A stretch of 62,010 nt of DNA, from contig NZ_SJZJ01000021.1 in the NCBI RefSeq assembly GCF_004337475.1, positions 1 to 62,010 on the forward strand, in the 5' to 3' direction. This DNA comes from Nocardioides jejuensis. GTDB taxonomy: Bacteria; Actinomycetota; Actinomycetes; Propionibacteriales; Nocardioidaceae. The position numbers and the translations under genes were made by a program. The notes below the pieces were generated by a model. That model ran no database searches and was not told the origin of the DNA. It saw nothing but the letters and a program-made list of their open reading frames with translations. Positions 18,631-29,627 of the stretch are shown in pieces; within the stretch, counting starts at the first letter, position 1; each line of letters starts with the position of its first letter.

Positions 18631-19581
18631 ATGGCAACGGACGACGCGCACGAGGATGTGCTCGACACACGAGTCCCCTTCACGCGCGCGGCGGGGCTGA
18701 AGGCGGGCCTGTCCGACCGTCAGCTGAGGTCGTCTCGTTTCGCGCGGATCCTTGATGGCATCTACGTCGACGCAAGCGTTGCACTGTCCGCCGCCGTCAT
18801 GATTCAGGCTCTTCACCTCATCGCGCCCGCCGGCGCCTTCGCCAGCCACGCGAGCGCAGCGCGCTGGCTTGGGTGCCCGTTGCCAGCGCTCCCTGACGAG
18901 CACATCACGGTCCCGACCCGCTCCGCGCGGTTCCGGCGTTCCGGCGTCCGTTGCCATGTGGCTCGCGGCGGCGAGACCTTCCACAAGGCCGCCATCGGAC
19001 ACGTCGCCACCGCAGCGCAGACCTTCGTCGACCTGGCCTCGCAGCTGGCTCTGGTCGACCTCGTCATCGTCGGCGACTGGCTGGTCCGCAAGCGGCACGT
19101 CGATCTGGACGCGCTGCGGACGCACTGCGCTGAGTCACGGTCCCCCAACGCCAGAGCGGCTCGGCTTGCTGCGGCGTACGTCCGGAGCGGTGTCGACTCG
19201 CCGATGGAGACCCGGCTGCGCATGCTCATCGTCCTGGCCGGCCTGCCCGAACCTGTGGTGAACCTGACCATCCGCGACGTCGATGGCACGCCGGTGCGCA
19301 AGTACGACCTGAGCTGGCCGAGCATCCGGCTGATCGTCGAGTACGACGGGAAGCACCACGTGGAGCGGATCGAGCAATGGGAGAAGGACCTGGCTCGCCG
19401 CGAGGCGATCGAGGACGACGACTGGCGCATCCTCGTGGTGACCTCCGCGGGAATCTTCGACGTGCCGGAGGAGACCGTCGCTCGCATCCACGCGCAGCTT
19501 CGTCGCCGACGCATGCCCGGCACGCCGCCGCGTCCGAAGCCGACCTGGCGCGCCCACTTCCCGGCCAAGGCGACACTGTGA
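18631..19581 (+). CDS. DUF559-domain protein (putative endonuclease-fold; AbiEi-like N-terminus)
   Basis: 316-aa protein. The N-terminal region (FTRAAGLKAGLSDRQLRSSRFARILDGIYVDA) resembles the winged-helix start of AbiEi-type proteins. The C-terminal part carries the DUF559/Vsr-like restriction-endonuclease fold: KYDLSWPSIRLIVEYDGKHH, followed by a helix and DDWRILVVTSAGI. The ATG at 18631 is chosen; an in-frame GTG at 18613 is possible. The gene is bracketed by family C palindromes. Toxin-antitoxin or nuclease activity is unproven, and no AbiEii-type toxin gene is adjacent. Confidence 0.75.
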   Translation: MATDDAHEDVLDTRVPFTRAAGLKAGLSDRQLRSSRFARILDGIYVDASVALSAAVMIQALHLIAPAGAFASHASAARWLGCPLPALPDEHITVPTRSARFRRSGVRCHVARGGETFHKAAIGHVATAAQTFVDLASQLALVDLVIVGDWLVRKRHVDLDALRTHCAESRSPNARAARLAAAYVRSGVDSPMETRLRMLIVLAGLPEPVVNLTIRDVDGTPVRKYDLSWPSIRLIVEYDGKHHVERIEQWEKDLARREAIEDDDWRILVVTSAGIFDVPEETVARIHAQLRRRRMPGTPPRPKPTWRAHFPAKATL

Positions 19582-19585
19582 AGCG

Positions 19586-19672
19586 CACAGGTCTTCACCC
19601 GGGCGAAAATCTGCTCGCCCGCATCGCTCAAAGGGCCGCACAACTCTTCACCGCGGTGAACACCTGCTCAGG
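19586..19672. repeat. Paired CTTCACC/GGTGAA palindromic units (family C)
   Basis: Two units, 19586-19617 (core GTCTTCACCCGGGCGAAAATC) and 19641-19672 (core CTCTTCACCGCGGTGAACACC), fill the space between the convergent DUF559 gene and add. They share the TCTTCACC...GGTGAA layout and ~32-nt size with 18479-18562. Likely a bidirectional terminator, but duplicated on both sides of one gene. Confidence 0.7.
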
Positions 19673-19681
19673 CTCTCCTGA

Positions 19682-20764
19682 TCAGCCGGCGTAGCCCGGC
19701 TTGATCACGTTGTTGATGAGCGCGAGCCGCTCGTCGAACGGCAGGAACGCCGACTTCATCGCGTTGACGGTGAACTTGCCGAGGTCGGCGCGCGTGTAGC
19801 CGAACGCCTCGACCAACAGCGCCATCTCCTGCGTCATCGAGGTGGCCGACATCAGCCGGTTGTCGGTGTTGATCGTGACCCGGAACCCGAGCTCGGCCAG
19901 CCGGCCGAAGGGGTGCTCGGCGATCGACGCGGCCGCGCCGGTCTGCACGTTGGAGGTCGGGCAGATCTCGAGCGGGATCCGACGGTCGCGGACGTACGCC
20001 GCGAGCGTGCCCAAGTGGGCGCTGTCACCCTCGAAGGAAATGTCCTCGACGATCCGGACGCCGTGGCCCAGCCGGTCGGCGCCGCACGGGTGCACGGCCT
20101 CCCAGATCGACGGCGGGCCGAACGCCTCGCCCGCGTGGATCGAGATCCGCATGTTCTGCTCGGCGAGGTACTCGAAGGCGTCGAGGAACCGGGTCGGCGG
20201 GAAGCCGTCCTCCGGGCCCGCGATGTCGAAGCCACAGACGCCGCGGTCGCGCCAGGCGACGGCCAGCTTCGCGACCTCGATGCCGCGGGCGGCCTGCCGC
20301 ATCGCGGTCAGCAGCTGGCGTACGACGATCGGGCGACCGGCAGCAGCCGCAGCCGCGACCGCCTCGTCGATCCCCTCCTGCACAGCGGCGACGACCTGGT
20401 CCATCGTCAGCCCGCGCTCGACGAAGAGCTCGCAGGCATAGCGCAGCTCGGCGTAGACGACGCCGTCAGCGACGAGGTCCTCGACCGCCTCGCGGGCGAT
20501 GCGGCGCAGGTGCTCCGGGGTCTGCATCACCGCGATCGTGTGGACGAAGCCCTCGAGGTAACGGACCAGCGAGCCCGACGTCGCGTTGTCGCGGAACCAC
20601 TCACCCAGCGCGACCGGGTCGGTCGTCGGCAGCGCGTGCCCGATCTCGGCGGCGATCTCGACGATCGTGGCCGGGCGCAGACCGCCATCGAGGTGGTCGT
20701 GCAGGACCACCTTCGGCAGGGTGCGGATCTCCTCGGCGGTGAGCGCGGCGGCAGAAGGGGCCAT
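19682..20764 (-). CDS. add: Adenosine deaminase
   Basis: 360-aa zinc amidohydrolase converting (deoxy)adenosine to (deoxy)inosine. Zinc ligands are in VVLHDHLDG (His22, His24); the catalytic Glu/His occur in SIHAGE and LGHGVRI; TINTDNR supplies the metal-binding Asp. The start ATG overlaps the deoA stop by one base (TGATG). It is the last gene of the nucleoside import and salvage operon; inosine can be used by PunA encoded at 12428. Confidence 0.95.
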   Translation of the reverse strand: MAPSAAALTAEEIRTLPKVVLHDHLDGGLRPATIVEIAAEIGHALPTTDPVALGEWFRDNATSGSLVRYLEGFVHTIAVMQTPEHLRRIAREAVEDLVADGVVYAELRYACELFVERGLTMDQVVAAVQEGIDEAVAAAAAAGRPIVVRQLLTAMRQAARGIEVAKLAVAWRDRGVCGFDIAGPEDGFPPTRFLDAFEYLAEQNMRISIHAGEAFGPPSIWEAVHPCGADRLGHGVRIVEDISFEGDSAHLGTLAAYVRDRRIPLEICPTSNVQTGAAASIAEHPFGRLAELGFRVTINTDNRLMSATSMTQEMALLVEAFGYTRADLGKFTVNAMKSAFLPFDERLALINNVIKPGYAG

Positions 20765-22050
20765 CAGCTGATCCTGTCCAGGAGAAGCGGCGTCGCCGTG
20801 AACGGCGTACCCGCGGGGGCGATGTCGTAGCCACCGTCGAGCGAGGCCAGCGCGCGGTCGAAGCGGTCCGGCTCGTCGGTCAGCAGCGTGAAAAGGGGCT
20901 GGCCGGCGGTGACCGTGTCGCCTGGCCGCGCGTGCCAGACGACGCCGGCGCCAGCCTGCACCGGGTCCTCCTTGCGGGCCCGGCCCGCGCCGAGGCGCCA
21001 GGCCGCGAGGCCGACGGCCATCGCATCGAGCCGGGTCAGCACGCCACTCGAGGGAGCAGCGACGACGTGCGACTCCCGGGCCACCGGGAGCGCCGCGTCC
21101 GGGTCTCCACCCTGCGCCGCGATCATCCGGCGCCAGGCGTCCATCGCCTTGCCCGAGGCCAGTACGTCGGCGGGATCAACGTCGTCGCGCCCGGCCCCGC
21201 GCAGCATCTCCCGGGCGAGCTCGACCGTGAGCGATACGACGTCCGCAGGACCGCCGCCGGCGAGCACCTCGACCGACTCGGTCACCTCGATCGCGTTGCC
21301 CGCGGTGAGGCCGAGCGGCGTGGACATGTCGGTGAGCAGCGCGACGGTGTGGACGCCGGCGTCGGTGCCCAGGTCGACCATCGTGCGGGCCAGCTCCTGG
21401 GCGTCAGGCAGCGACTTCATGAAGGCACCCGTGCCGACCTTCACGTCGAGCACCAGCGAGCCGGTGCCCTCGGCGATCTTCTTGCTCATGATCGAGGAGG
21501 CGATGAGCGGGATCGCCTCGACGGTGCCGGTGACGTCGCGCAGCGCGTAGAGCTTCTTGTCGGCCGGCGCGAGACCGTCACCGGCCGCACAGATCACGGC
21601 TCCGACGTCGCGGAGCTGCGCGAACATCTCCTCGTTGGACAACGCCGCGCGCCACCCCGGGATCGCCTCGAGCTTGTCGAGGGTGCCGCCGGTGTGGCCG
21701 AGGCCCCGACCAGAGAGCTGCGGGACGGCGACCCCGCACGCGGCGACCAGCGGCGCGAGGGGCAGCGTGATCTTGTCACCGACGCCGCCGGTCGAGTGCT
21801 TGTCGGCCGTCGGCACCGGGAGCGCGGAGAAGGACATCCGCTCCCCCGACGCGATCATCGCGGCGGTCCACCGGGAGATCTCGGGACGGGTCATGCCGTT
21901 GAGCAAGATCGCCATCGCGAGCGACGACATCTGCTCGTCGGCGACCTCGCCGCGCGTGTAGGCGTCGATCACCCAGTCGATCTGGCTGTCACTGAGGACG
22001 CCACCGCCGCGCTTGGCGATGATCACCTCGACGGCGTCATGGGCGGTCAT
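20764..22050 (-). CDS. deoA: Thymidine phosphorylase
   Basis: 428-aa pyrimidine-nucleoside phosphorylase. The family signature includes [16 protein letters not shown]; the phosphate-binding [10 protein letters not shown] is near residues 84-93, and [12 protein letters not shown] follows. It releases 2-deoxyribose-1-phosphate from thymidine or deoxyuridine. ATGA overlap with cdd upstream and TGATG with add downstream indicate coupled translation in one transcript. Confidence 0.95.
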   Translation of the reverse strand: MTAHDAVEVIIAKRGGGVLSDSQIDWVIDAYTRGEVADEQMSSLAMAILLNGMTRPEISRWTAAMIASGERMSFSALPVPTADKHSTGGVGDKITLPLAPLVAACGVAVPQLSGRGLGHTGGTLDKLEAIPGWRAALSNEEMFAQLRDVGAVICAAGDGLAPADKKLYALRDVTGTVEAIPLIASSIMSKKIAEGTGSLVLDVKVGTGAFMKSLPDAQELARTMVDLGTDAGVHTVALLTDMSTPLGLTAGNAIEVTESVEVLAGGGPADVVSLTVELAREMLRGAGRDDVDPADVLASGKAMDAWRRMIAAQGGDPDAALPVARESHVVAAPSSGVLTRLDAMAVGLAAWRLGAGRARKEDPVQAGAGVVWHARPGDTVTAGQPLFTLLTDEPDRFDRALASLDGGYDIAPAGTPFTATPLLLDRIS

Positions 22051-22436
22051 CGGGTCTCCAGGTCAATCGGGCCGAACGCGTCCGGCAACAGGTCATCCAT
22101 CCGTCGTACGCCGGAGGTGGTGAGCACCTGCAGCGTCGCGCCGCCGTGCTCGAAGAGAAGCTGGCGGCACCGGCCGCACGGCATCAGCAACGCGCCGCTG
22201 CGGTCGACACAGACGAAGTGCGTGAGCCGCCCGCCACCGCTCGCGTGCAGCGCCGAGACGAGCCCGCACTCCGCGCAGAGCGTCACGCCGTACGAGGCGT
22301 TCTCGACGTTGCAGCCGGTCACGACGCGGCCGTCGTCGACGAGCGCAGCAGCACCCACCGCGAAGTTCGAGTACGGCGCGTAGGCGCGCGCCATCACCTC
22401 GGTCGCAGCGGCGGTCAGGGCATCCCAGTCCGCCAT
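22047..22436 (-). CDS. cdd: Cytidine deaminase
   Basis: 129-aa tetrameric-type zinc enzyme converting (deoxy)cytidine to (deoxy)uridine. Motifs are GCNVENASYG, the catalytic CAECG, and the zinc-binding PCGRCRQ. Length matches the short bacterial class. Start overlaps the upstream permease stop (TGATG); the stop overlaps the deoA start (ATGA). Confidence 0.95.
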   Translation of the reverse strand: MADWDALTAAATEVMARAYAPYSNFAVGAAALVDDGRVVTGCNVENASYGVTLCAECGLVSALHASGGGRLTHFVCVDRSGALLMPCGRCRQLLFEHGGATLQVLTTSGVRRMDDLLPDAFGPIDLETR

Positions 22437-23698
22437 CAGCCCGCCGATCCCTTGCGATACGGCTGACCGTCAGCCGCCGGCATCCGCAGGCTCTGCGACG
22501 CGACGGAGAGCACCAGCAGCGTGACGAGGTACGGCGTCATGCCGCCGAGGTCGTCCGGGATCGTGTCAGTCAGCAGGAACCACAGCAGGAACGCCAGACC
22601 GATCACGCCGTTGGTGATCGCACCGCGGATGTTGCGCTGCCACAGCCGCCACAACGTCAGCAGCACGAGGCCGATGGCGAGCAGCAACAGCAGCGCGTGC
22701 AGCGAGGAGGCACTGCGCAGGCGGAGGGCGTCGGCGTACCCGAAGAGGGCGGAGGCGCCGAGCGCACCGAAGGGGTTCCAGTTGCCGAAGATCATCGCCG
22801 CGAGACCGATGTAGCCGCGCCCCTGCGTCTGTCCCACCGTGAACGTCGACGACGCGACGGTCGACAGGTACGCACCGCCGAGACCAGCCAGGCCGCCGGA
22901 GACCAGCACGGCGATGTACTTGTAGCGCAGGACGCTGACGCCGAGGGACTCGGCAGCCGCAGGGTTCTCGCCGCAGGAGCGCAGCCGCAGCCCGAACGTC
23001 GTACGCCGCAGCAGCCACCAGCTCAGCGCGGCCAGCCCGATCACCATCAGCGACACGTACGAGATGTGGCTGACCAGCGAGCCCAGCAGGCCGGCGAGAT
23101 CCGACAGCAGGAACCAGTGCTTCGCGTTGAGATCGCTGAGCCAGCCGTCGAGTCCCCCGATGTTGAGGGTCGGTAGCGAGTACAGGCCGGACAGGTTGCG
23201 GGGGCCGCCGTTGGGCGTGATGTTGCTGAAGAACGTCTTGGACAGGAACTCCACGGCGCCCGCCGCAATGATGTTGACCGCGACACCGGAGACGATCTGG
23301 TCGACCCCGAAGGTGATCGTCGCGACCGCGTGCAGCAGGCCGCCGATCATGCCGAGCAGGATGCCGCCGGCGAGGCCCGCCCACGGGCCGTAGTACCAGT
23401 TGAAGTACGCCGCGCCCCAGGTGCCGAGCAGCATCTGGCCCTCGAGCCCGATGTTGACCACACCGGCCCGCTCGGACCAGACGCCGCCGAGCGCCGCCAG
23501 GGCGATCGGACAGGTCGACAGGATGGCGGCGGTGAAGGTCGTGGTGGCCGTCAGCGGCGCCGAGTCGGTCACCAGCCGCACGAACGGCACGACCACCAGG
23601 CCGGACACGATCAGCACCCACATCAGGGGCGACAGACCGAGGACCCGTCGGCCACCGGCGGCGGCCTGCAGGACCTTGGTGGGACTCGTCGTGGTCAT
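22436..23698 (-). CDS. ABC transporter permease, nucleoside (BMP-type) system
   Basis: 420-aa BPD_transp_2 permease with about ten membrane segments. The family hallmark GVVNIGLEGQMLLGTWGA follows the second helix; TFGVDQIVSGVAVNIIA and LRSCGENPAAAESLGVSVLRYKYIAVLVSGGLAGLGGAYL are the conserved loops. The ATG at 23698 overlaps the preceding permease stop (ATGA). With the BMP lipoprotein and double ATPase it forms an importer of the NupABC/PnrABCDE type. Confidence 0.92.
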   Translation of the reverse strand: MTTTSPTKVLQAAAGGRRVLGLSPLMWVLIVSGLVVVPFVRLVTDSAPLTATTTFTAAILSTCPIALAALGGVWSERAGVVNIGLEGQMLLGTWGAAYFNWYYGPWAGLAGGILLGMIGGLLHAVATITFGVDQIVSGVAVNIIAAGAVEFLSKTFFSNITPNGGPRNLSGLYSLPTLNIGGLDGWLSDLNAKHWFLLSDLAGLLGSLVSHISYVSLMVIGLAALSWWLLRRTTFGLRLRSCGENPAAAESLGVSVLRYKYIAVLVSGGLAGLGGAYLSTVASSTFTVGQTQGRGYIGLAAMIFGNWNPFGALGASALFGYADALRLRSASSLHALLLLLAIGLVLLTLWRLWQRNIRGAITNGVIGLAFLLWFLLTDTIPDDLGGMTPYLVTLLVLSVASQSLRMPAADGQPYRKGSAG

Positions 23699-24793
23699 GC
23701 CGCCACCGCCTCGGGGACGGCCGCAGCGACCGCCTTCTGCTCGGACCTGGCCCGGTAGCGCTGGACCAGCTCGTACGCCACCACCACCGCGAGGACGCAG
23801 ATGCCCTGGGTGATCTCGACGATCTGCGGGGCGATGTCGGTGTCGATCTGGAGCGCGTCCGACTGCGAGGTCAACCAGGCGAAGAGCAGGGCGCCGAACG
23901 CCATCCCGCCGGCGCGGTTGCGACCCAGCAGGGCGACCGCGAGGCCGGTGAAGCCGAGGCCTCCGGCAAAGCTCGCGTCGGAGTATGTGTGGGCGTGGCC
24001 GAAGAGGTCGGGGATCCAGACCAGTCCGGCAACCGCACCCGAGAGCAGCATCGCGACGATCACCATCTTCTTCGCGCTCACGCCGCTGGCGGACGCAGCG
24101 GACGGGGACAGGCCGCTGGCCCGCAGGTCGAAGCCGAGGCGGGTGCGGTTGAGCAGCAGCCAGAACCCGACGCCCACGGCCACGGCGAGCAGACCGAGGG
24201 TCCAGATCTCGCCACCGTTGACGCCGTACGGCGCCCAGCCGGACACGGTGTTGGACCCGGTCAGCGGCGTCGTGCGGATGTCGTAGCCGGTCTGCTCGCC
24301 GTACTTGTTGTGGAAGTGGGTGACGATGATCGGCGCGATCGCGTTGAGCATCAGGGTGGTGATCACCTCGCTCACGCCGCGATAGACCTTCAGCAACGCC
24401 GCGATGCCCGCCCACGCCGCACCGACGACCATCGCCAGCAGGGTCGCCACGACGATGTTGAGCGGACCGGGCAGGAACATGCCGCCGGCAAAGACGGCCG
24501 CGACGTACGCCGCCAGGCCGTACTGCCCCTCGACGCCGATGTTGAACAGGCCCATCCGGAAGCCGATCGCGGCCGCGACGGCCGCGATGTAGAGCTCGAC
24601 GCTGAGGTTGACGATGTTGACGATCGTCTGGTGCTGGGCGCCGAGAGCATGACGCTCCAGAAGTCGCCGATGCCGGAGTCACTGCCGGAGATCAGGATGA
24701 CGAGCGACGTCGCGACGACGGCCACGGCGACGGCCACCGCCGGCGCCAGCAACGCCAGGCCGACCTTCTTGAGGAAACGCACGGAGAGCTCCA

Positions 24794-24794
<1 letters not shown>
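23695..24794 (-). pseudogene. ABC transporter permease, nucleoside system, frameshifted
   Basis: The first permease of the nucleoside importer is split between two reading frames. Translation from the ATG at 24794 gives MELSVRFLKKVGLALLAPAV...SDSGIGDFWSVML and then leaves the conserved frame near 24641-24647. The expected continuation (GAQHQTIVNIVNLSVELY...GFRMGLFNIGVEGQYGLAA and the rest, to the stop at 23695) lies in another frame. One missing base (or two extra) would restore a full-length protein of about 366 aa. Since all neighbours are intact and overlap tightly, a sequencing error or very recent mutation is more likely than long-term decay. The permease start overlaps the ATPase stop (TGATG). 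Confidence 0.85.
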
Positions 24795-26311
<1,517 letters not shown>

Positions 26312-26424
26312 GATCTCTCTCCTCCACGTCACGCGGGAACGGGGCCCGGGAGACGAACCTATCTCCCGGGCCCCGCCGGGGGTACTACTCGTTCAGGCGC
26401 CCGCGCGGGCGTCGGACCGAGGGG

Positions 26425-27507
26425 TCACTTGACCGTCTTCGGGTCCGTCGGGACCTTGATCTGGCCGTTCTCGATCTTCGTGGCGTAGCCGTCGAGCTTC
26501 GCCTTGATGTCGTCGATGAAGCCACCGCTGTAGGAGAGGCCGACGCCCTCGTTCTTGAGGTTGTAGGAGACGTAGCTCGTCTGCGGCTTGCCGTCCTTGA
26601 CCGAGGAGGCGAAGTCGAAGACGCCCGTGTCGACCCGCTTGAGGGCGGAGGTCAGGATGTGCGGCTGCTCCTCCTTCGTCGCGGAGCCGTACTGGTCGCC
26701 GTCGACGCCGATGGCCCACTTGCCGTCGCCAGCCGCGGCAACGGCCTCGAAGAGGCCCGCACCCGAGAGACCGGCCGCGTGGAAGATGACGTCGGCGCCG
26801 CCGTCGAGCATCTGCTGGGCGATCTGCTTGGCGTCGGTCGGGTCGTTGAAGCCCTTGTCACCGCTCTGGACGATGTACTTCGACTGGACCTTGATCATCG
26901 GGTCGACCGCGTGGACGCCCGCCTTGTAGCCGGCCATGAACGGGTCGATGACCGCGCCCGGCACGGCGCCGATGACGCCGACGTTCTTCGTCTTGGTCTT
27001 GAGGGCAGCAGCCACACCCGCGAGGTACGACGACTCCTGCGGCGCGAACGCGTCGTACGCGACGTTGGCGTTGGCGTTCTTGTCGGGGTCGAAACCGTCG
27101 ACGACGAGGAAGTTGACCTTGGGGTACTGCTGCGCGACCTCGTTGACCGCGTTGGAGTAGAGGTAGCCGACACCGACGATGGCGTTGGCGCCCTTGTCCG
27201 CGAGCTGCTTGAGGCGGTCCGCACGCTGCGCGTCGGTCTCGCCGACCGTCGCCTGGGCGTCGATACAGCTCGCTCCGAGGTCGCTGACAGCCTTCTCCGC
27301 GCCCGTGTAGGCAGCGTCGTTGAAGGAGTGGTCACCACGGCCGCCGACGTCGAAGGCGATGGCGAGCTTGACCGGACTGCTGTCGGTGAACCCCTTGCAG
27401 ACGTCCTTGGAGCCCGACGCCGAGGTGTCGTCGTGCTTCTTGCCACAACCGGTCAGCGCGAGGGACGCAACAAGGCCCACCGCAGCGATCTTGCTGATGT
27501 TTCGCAA
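26425..27507 (-). CDS. BMP-family (BmpA/PnrA) nucleoside-binding lipoprotein
   Basis: 360-aa lipoprotein. MRNISKIAAVGLVASLALTG precedes the lipid-modified Cys21. It then follows the BMP pattern: VKLAIAFDVGGRGDHSFNDAAYTGAEKA, GVGYLYSNAVNEVA, VVDGF, QESSYLAGVAAAL, VGVIGAVPG. PnrA-type proteins bind purine nucleosides, which fits the cdd/deoA/add genes in the same operon. Start is TTG at 27507, with AGGAGGA 6 nt upstream; the frame is open further upstream without a signal peptide. 113 nt separate it from the ATPase. Confidence 0.92.
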   Translation of the reverse strand: MRNISKIAAVGLVASLALTGCGKKHDDTSASGSKDVCKGFTDSSPVKLAIAFDVGGRGDHSFNDAAYTGAEKAVSDLGASCIDAQATVGETDAQRADRLKQLADKGANAIVGVGYLYSNAVNEVAQQYPKVNFLVVDGFDPDKNANANVAYDAFAPQESSYLAGVAAALKTKTKNVGVIGAVPGAVIDPFMAGYKAGVHAVDPMIKVQSKYIVQSGDKGFNDPTDAKQIAQQMLDGGADVIFHAAGLSGAGLFEAVAAAGDGKWAIGVDGDQYGSATKEEQPHILTSALKRVDTGVFDFASSVKDGKPQTSYVSYNLKNEGVGLSYSGGFIDDIKAKLDGYATKIENGQIKVPTDPKTVK

Positions 27508-27626
27508 GACGGCTCCTCCTGTTTTGGGCGCCGCGGATCGGCGCATGGTCCGCACCCTAGCCAGCGGCCACGACAGCGGACCTGCGCTGCGCCAAGTCGT
27601 TACCAAGTCGCAGCAAACCGGACGCC

Positions 27627-28622
27627 TCAGCGCTGCTCGAGGACCCCTGAGTCGTACGCAGCGAGGATCCGGTCGGCGGCCTCGGGGGCGTTGATCTCCC
27701 CCGCCTTCACGGCCTTGCTGATCTCCTCGCGGGCGACCTTGACGTTCTCGTTGTGGCGCAGCCGCTGCTCGAGCTCGTCGCGGACCAGCGCCCAGGTGAA
27801 CTCGAGCTGCTGGTCGGCACGCTTGGCAGCGAGGCCCTCGACGCCGAGCTTCTCCTGGTGCTTCTCGATCTCGCCCCAGACAACGTCGAGGCCCTTGTCG
27901 TGGAGGCCCGAGTAGGTGACCACCGGCGGGGCGCCGTTGGCACCGCGGACGAGGCGGAGCGCACCGCCGAGCTCGCGCGCGGCCGCCTTCGCGGCGATCT
28001 CCTGCTCGCCGTCGTCGGCCTTGTTGACGCCGATGACGTCGGCGATCTCGAGGATGCCCTTCTTGATGCCCTGCAGCTGGTCGCCGGTGCGCGCGATCGT
28101 CAGGAAGAGGAACGTGTCGACCATGCCGGCCACCGTCACCTCGGACTGGCCGACGCCGACGGTCTCGACGAGCACGACGTCGTAGCCCGCTGCCTCCACG
28201 ATGGTCATCGCCTGGGCCGTCGTACGGGCGACGCCGCCGAGGGTGCCCTCGCTCGGGCTCGGGCGGATGTACGCGTTCGGGTCGACGCTGAGGCGCATCA
28301 TGCGGGTCTTGTCGCCCAGCACGGATCCACCTGTGCGGACGGAGCTGGGGTCGACCGCGAGGACCGCGACCTTGTGGCCCTGCGCTGTCAGGTGGGTGCC
28401 GAGGGCCTCGATCGTCGTCGACTTGCCCACGCCCGGAACGCCGGAGATGCCGACGCGGATCGCGTTGCCCGAGTGCGGCGTGAGCTTGCTCAGCAGCTCG
28501 CGCGCAAGCACGCGGTGGGCCGGCTTGCGGGACTCGACCATGGTGATCGCGCGGCTCATCTGTGCCCGGTTGCCGGCGAGTACGCCGTCGACGAGCTGCT
28601 GCACCAGGTCCGTGTCGTTCAC
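27627..28622 (-). CDS. meaB: Methylmalonyl-CoA mutase-associated GTPase MeaB
   Basis: 331-aa G3E-family GTPase that protects and reloads adenosylcobalamin in methylmalonyl-CoA mutase. The P-loop is GVPGVGKST; VLAVDPSS, TGGSVLGDKTRM and the switch region VETVGVGQSE are classic MeaB motifs, and NKAD is the base-recognition motif. GTG at 28622 lies 7 nt after a TAACCT box (28630-28635), so the mRNA is probably leaderless. Its mutase partner lies on the same strand but 6.4 kb upstream (mutA-mutB). Confidence 0.94.
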   Translation of the reverse strand: MNDTDLVQQLVDGVLAGNRAQMSRAITMVESRKPAHRVLARELLSKLTPHSGNAIRVGISGVPGVGKSTTIEALGTHLTAQGHKVAVLAVDPSSVRTGGSVLGDKTRMMRLSVDPNAYIRPSPSEGTLGGVARTTAQAMTIVEAAGYDVVLVETVGVGQSEVTVAGMVDTFLFLTIARTGDQLQGIKKGILEIADVIGVNKADDGEQEIAAKAAARELGGALRLVRGANGAPPVVTYSGLHDKGLDVVWGEIEKHQEKLGVEGLAAKRADQQLEFTWALVRDELEQRLRHNENVKVAREEISKAVKAGEINAPEAADRILAAYDSGVLEQR

Positions 28623-28669
28623 GCGGCTCAGGTTAGTCGGGGTCGGGCGCACGGGATCGACCGGGGAGA

Positions 28670-28927
28670 ATGGCGGACGTGGTGAGCTTCCTGCTGTCCG
28701 TGACCTTCGCCTGCGGCGTCGTCATCGCCTTCGCGCACGTCGTCAACCGGCGCTTCGTCGCGCCGGTCTACGACGTGGTGCTCAACCTGGCGGCCTTCGC
28801 GTCCGCCACCGCGGCCTCGCTGATGCTCGACCACGTCGTGCCGGCGACGTTCTCCGGACTGGCGATCCTGTGCTGGCTGGTGCTGGCACGGCGTACGGCC
28901 GTGGATCGGCTCAGTAGTCGCCCTTGA
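28670..28927 (+). CDS. Small membrane protein, hypothetical
   Basis: 85-aa protein with two to three hydrophobic segments (FLLSVTFACGVVIAFAHVV; VVLNLAAFASATAASLML; FSGLAILCWLVLA). Start is uncertain: ATG at 28670, or GTG at 28679, which lies 7 nt after a GAGAAT box and would make a leaderless mRNA. The 3' end overlaps the convergent gene at 28911 by 17 bp. Function unknown. Confidence 0.6.
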   Translation: MADVVSFLLSVTFACGVVIAFAHVVNRRFVAPVYDVVLNLAAFASATAASLMLDHVVPATFSGLAILCWLVLARRTAVDRLSSRP

Positions 28928-29393
28928 TCACGAAGAACGAACCGCGGATCTCGCCCGCGAGCTTCGACTTCTGACGCGCGAACTTGAAGCCCGCCGCGGT
29001 CAGCTCCTCGGGGACCTCCATGCCCTCGGAGAGCTTGAAGCCGACGGCGCGCTTGCCACCGTCCGCGACGGTCCAGAGCACGTTGATGACCAGGCCCGAC
29101 TCGAAGTAGAACTCCGGCCACTTGATCGTGCCGGCCTTCTCGTCCTCGACCGTCACGTCGGCGACCTCGAGGAGCGGCGAGGCGAACTCGAGCCCGCGCT
29201 CCTCCGTGAGGATCCGCTGCAGCCACGCGACGAGGTCGGCCTTCTCCGACGCCGGCACCGTCTCGTAGACGTGCTTGTACTTCGTCGAGAAGTAGCGCGC
29301 CTCGTTGGCCCGCAGCCCGGCGAGCGCGGCCGCGACCGGGCTGGACTCGAGGCCCTCGGTCGAGACGTTCACGAAATCGATGACGTGCGGCAT
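28911..29393 (-). CDS. Conserved hypothetical protein
   Basis: 160-aa soluble protein (MPHVIDFVNVSTEGLESSP...), acidic, without signal peptide or membrane segments. The ATG at 29393 has GAGGGAG 5 nt upstream, and codon bias is as in neighbours. I do not recognise the family. It diverges from infA across about 234 bp that contain a repeated 15-bp motif. Confidence 0.7.
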   Translation of the reverse strand: MPHVIDFVNVSTEGLESSPVAAALAGLRANEARYFSTKYKHVYETVPASEKADLVAWLQRILTEERGLEFASPLLEVADVTVEDEKAGTIKWPEFYFESGLVINVLWTVADGGKRAVGFKLSEGMEVPEELTAAGFKFARQKSKLAGEIRGSFFVIKGDY

Positions 29394-29529
29394 GGGTGCT
29401 CCCTCGGTACGGCGCCGGCGTGACGTTGCCGAGCCTAGCGACCGGGGGCGCGGGAAAACCCGTTGAGCCGGGATGCCGCAGCGCCGTACCGTCGTGGCGT
29501 TCCGTGACGTTGCCGAGGAGGTGAGCCCA

Positions 29530-29583
29530 GTGACCCCAGACCACACGTGGGTGCTCCCCCTCAGGTCACGTGAGGCCGGCTGA
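29530..29583 (+). CDS. Candidate 17-aa leader peptide upstream of infA
   Basis: GTG at 29530 is preceded at 7 nt by GAGGAGG, a stronger ribosome site than that of infA itself. The frame encodes [17 protein letters not shown] and ends in TGA at 29581, 44 nt before the infA start. It could be a translated leader or uORF that tunes infA. Coding status rests only on the ribosome site and position. Confidence 0.3.
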   Translation: MTPDHTWVLPLRSREAG

Positions 29584-29627
29584 CGCAGTGTCGCCGGAGT
29601 GCCCGCAGCAACGCGAGAGGCACTGCC

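Noticed and set aside
24641..24647. Programmed ribosomal frameshift in the nucleoside permease
   Set aside because: No slippery heptamer or strong downstream stem was recognised, and such control is not known for this family; sequence error or mutation is simpler.
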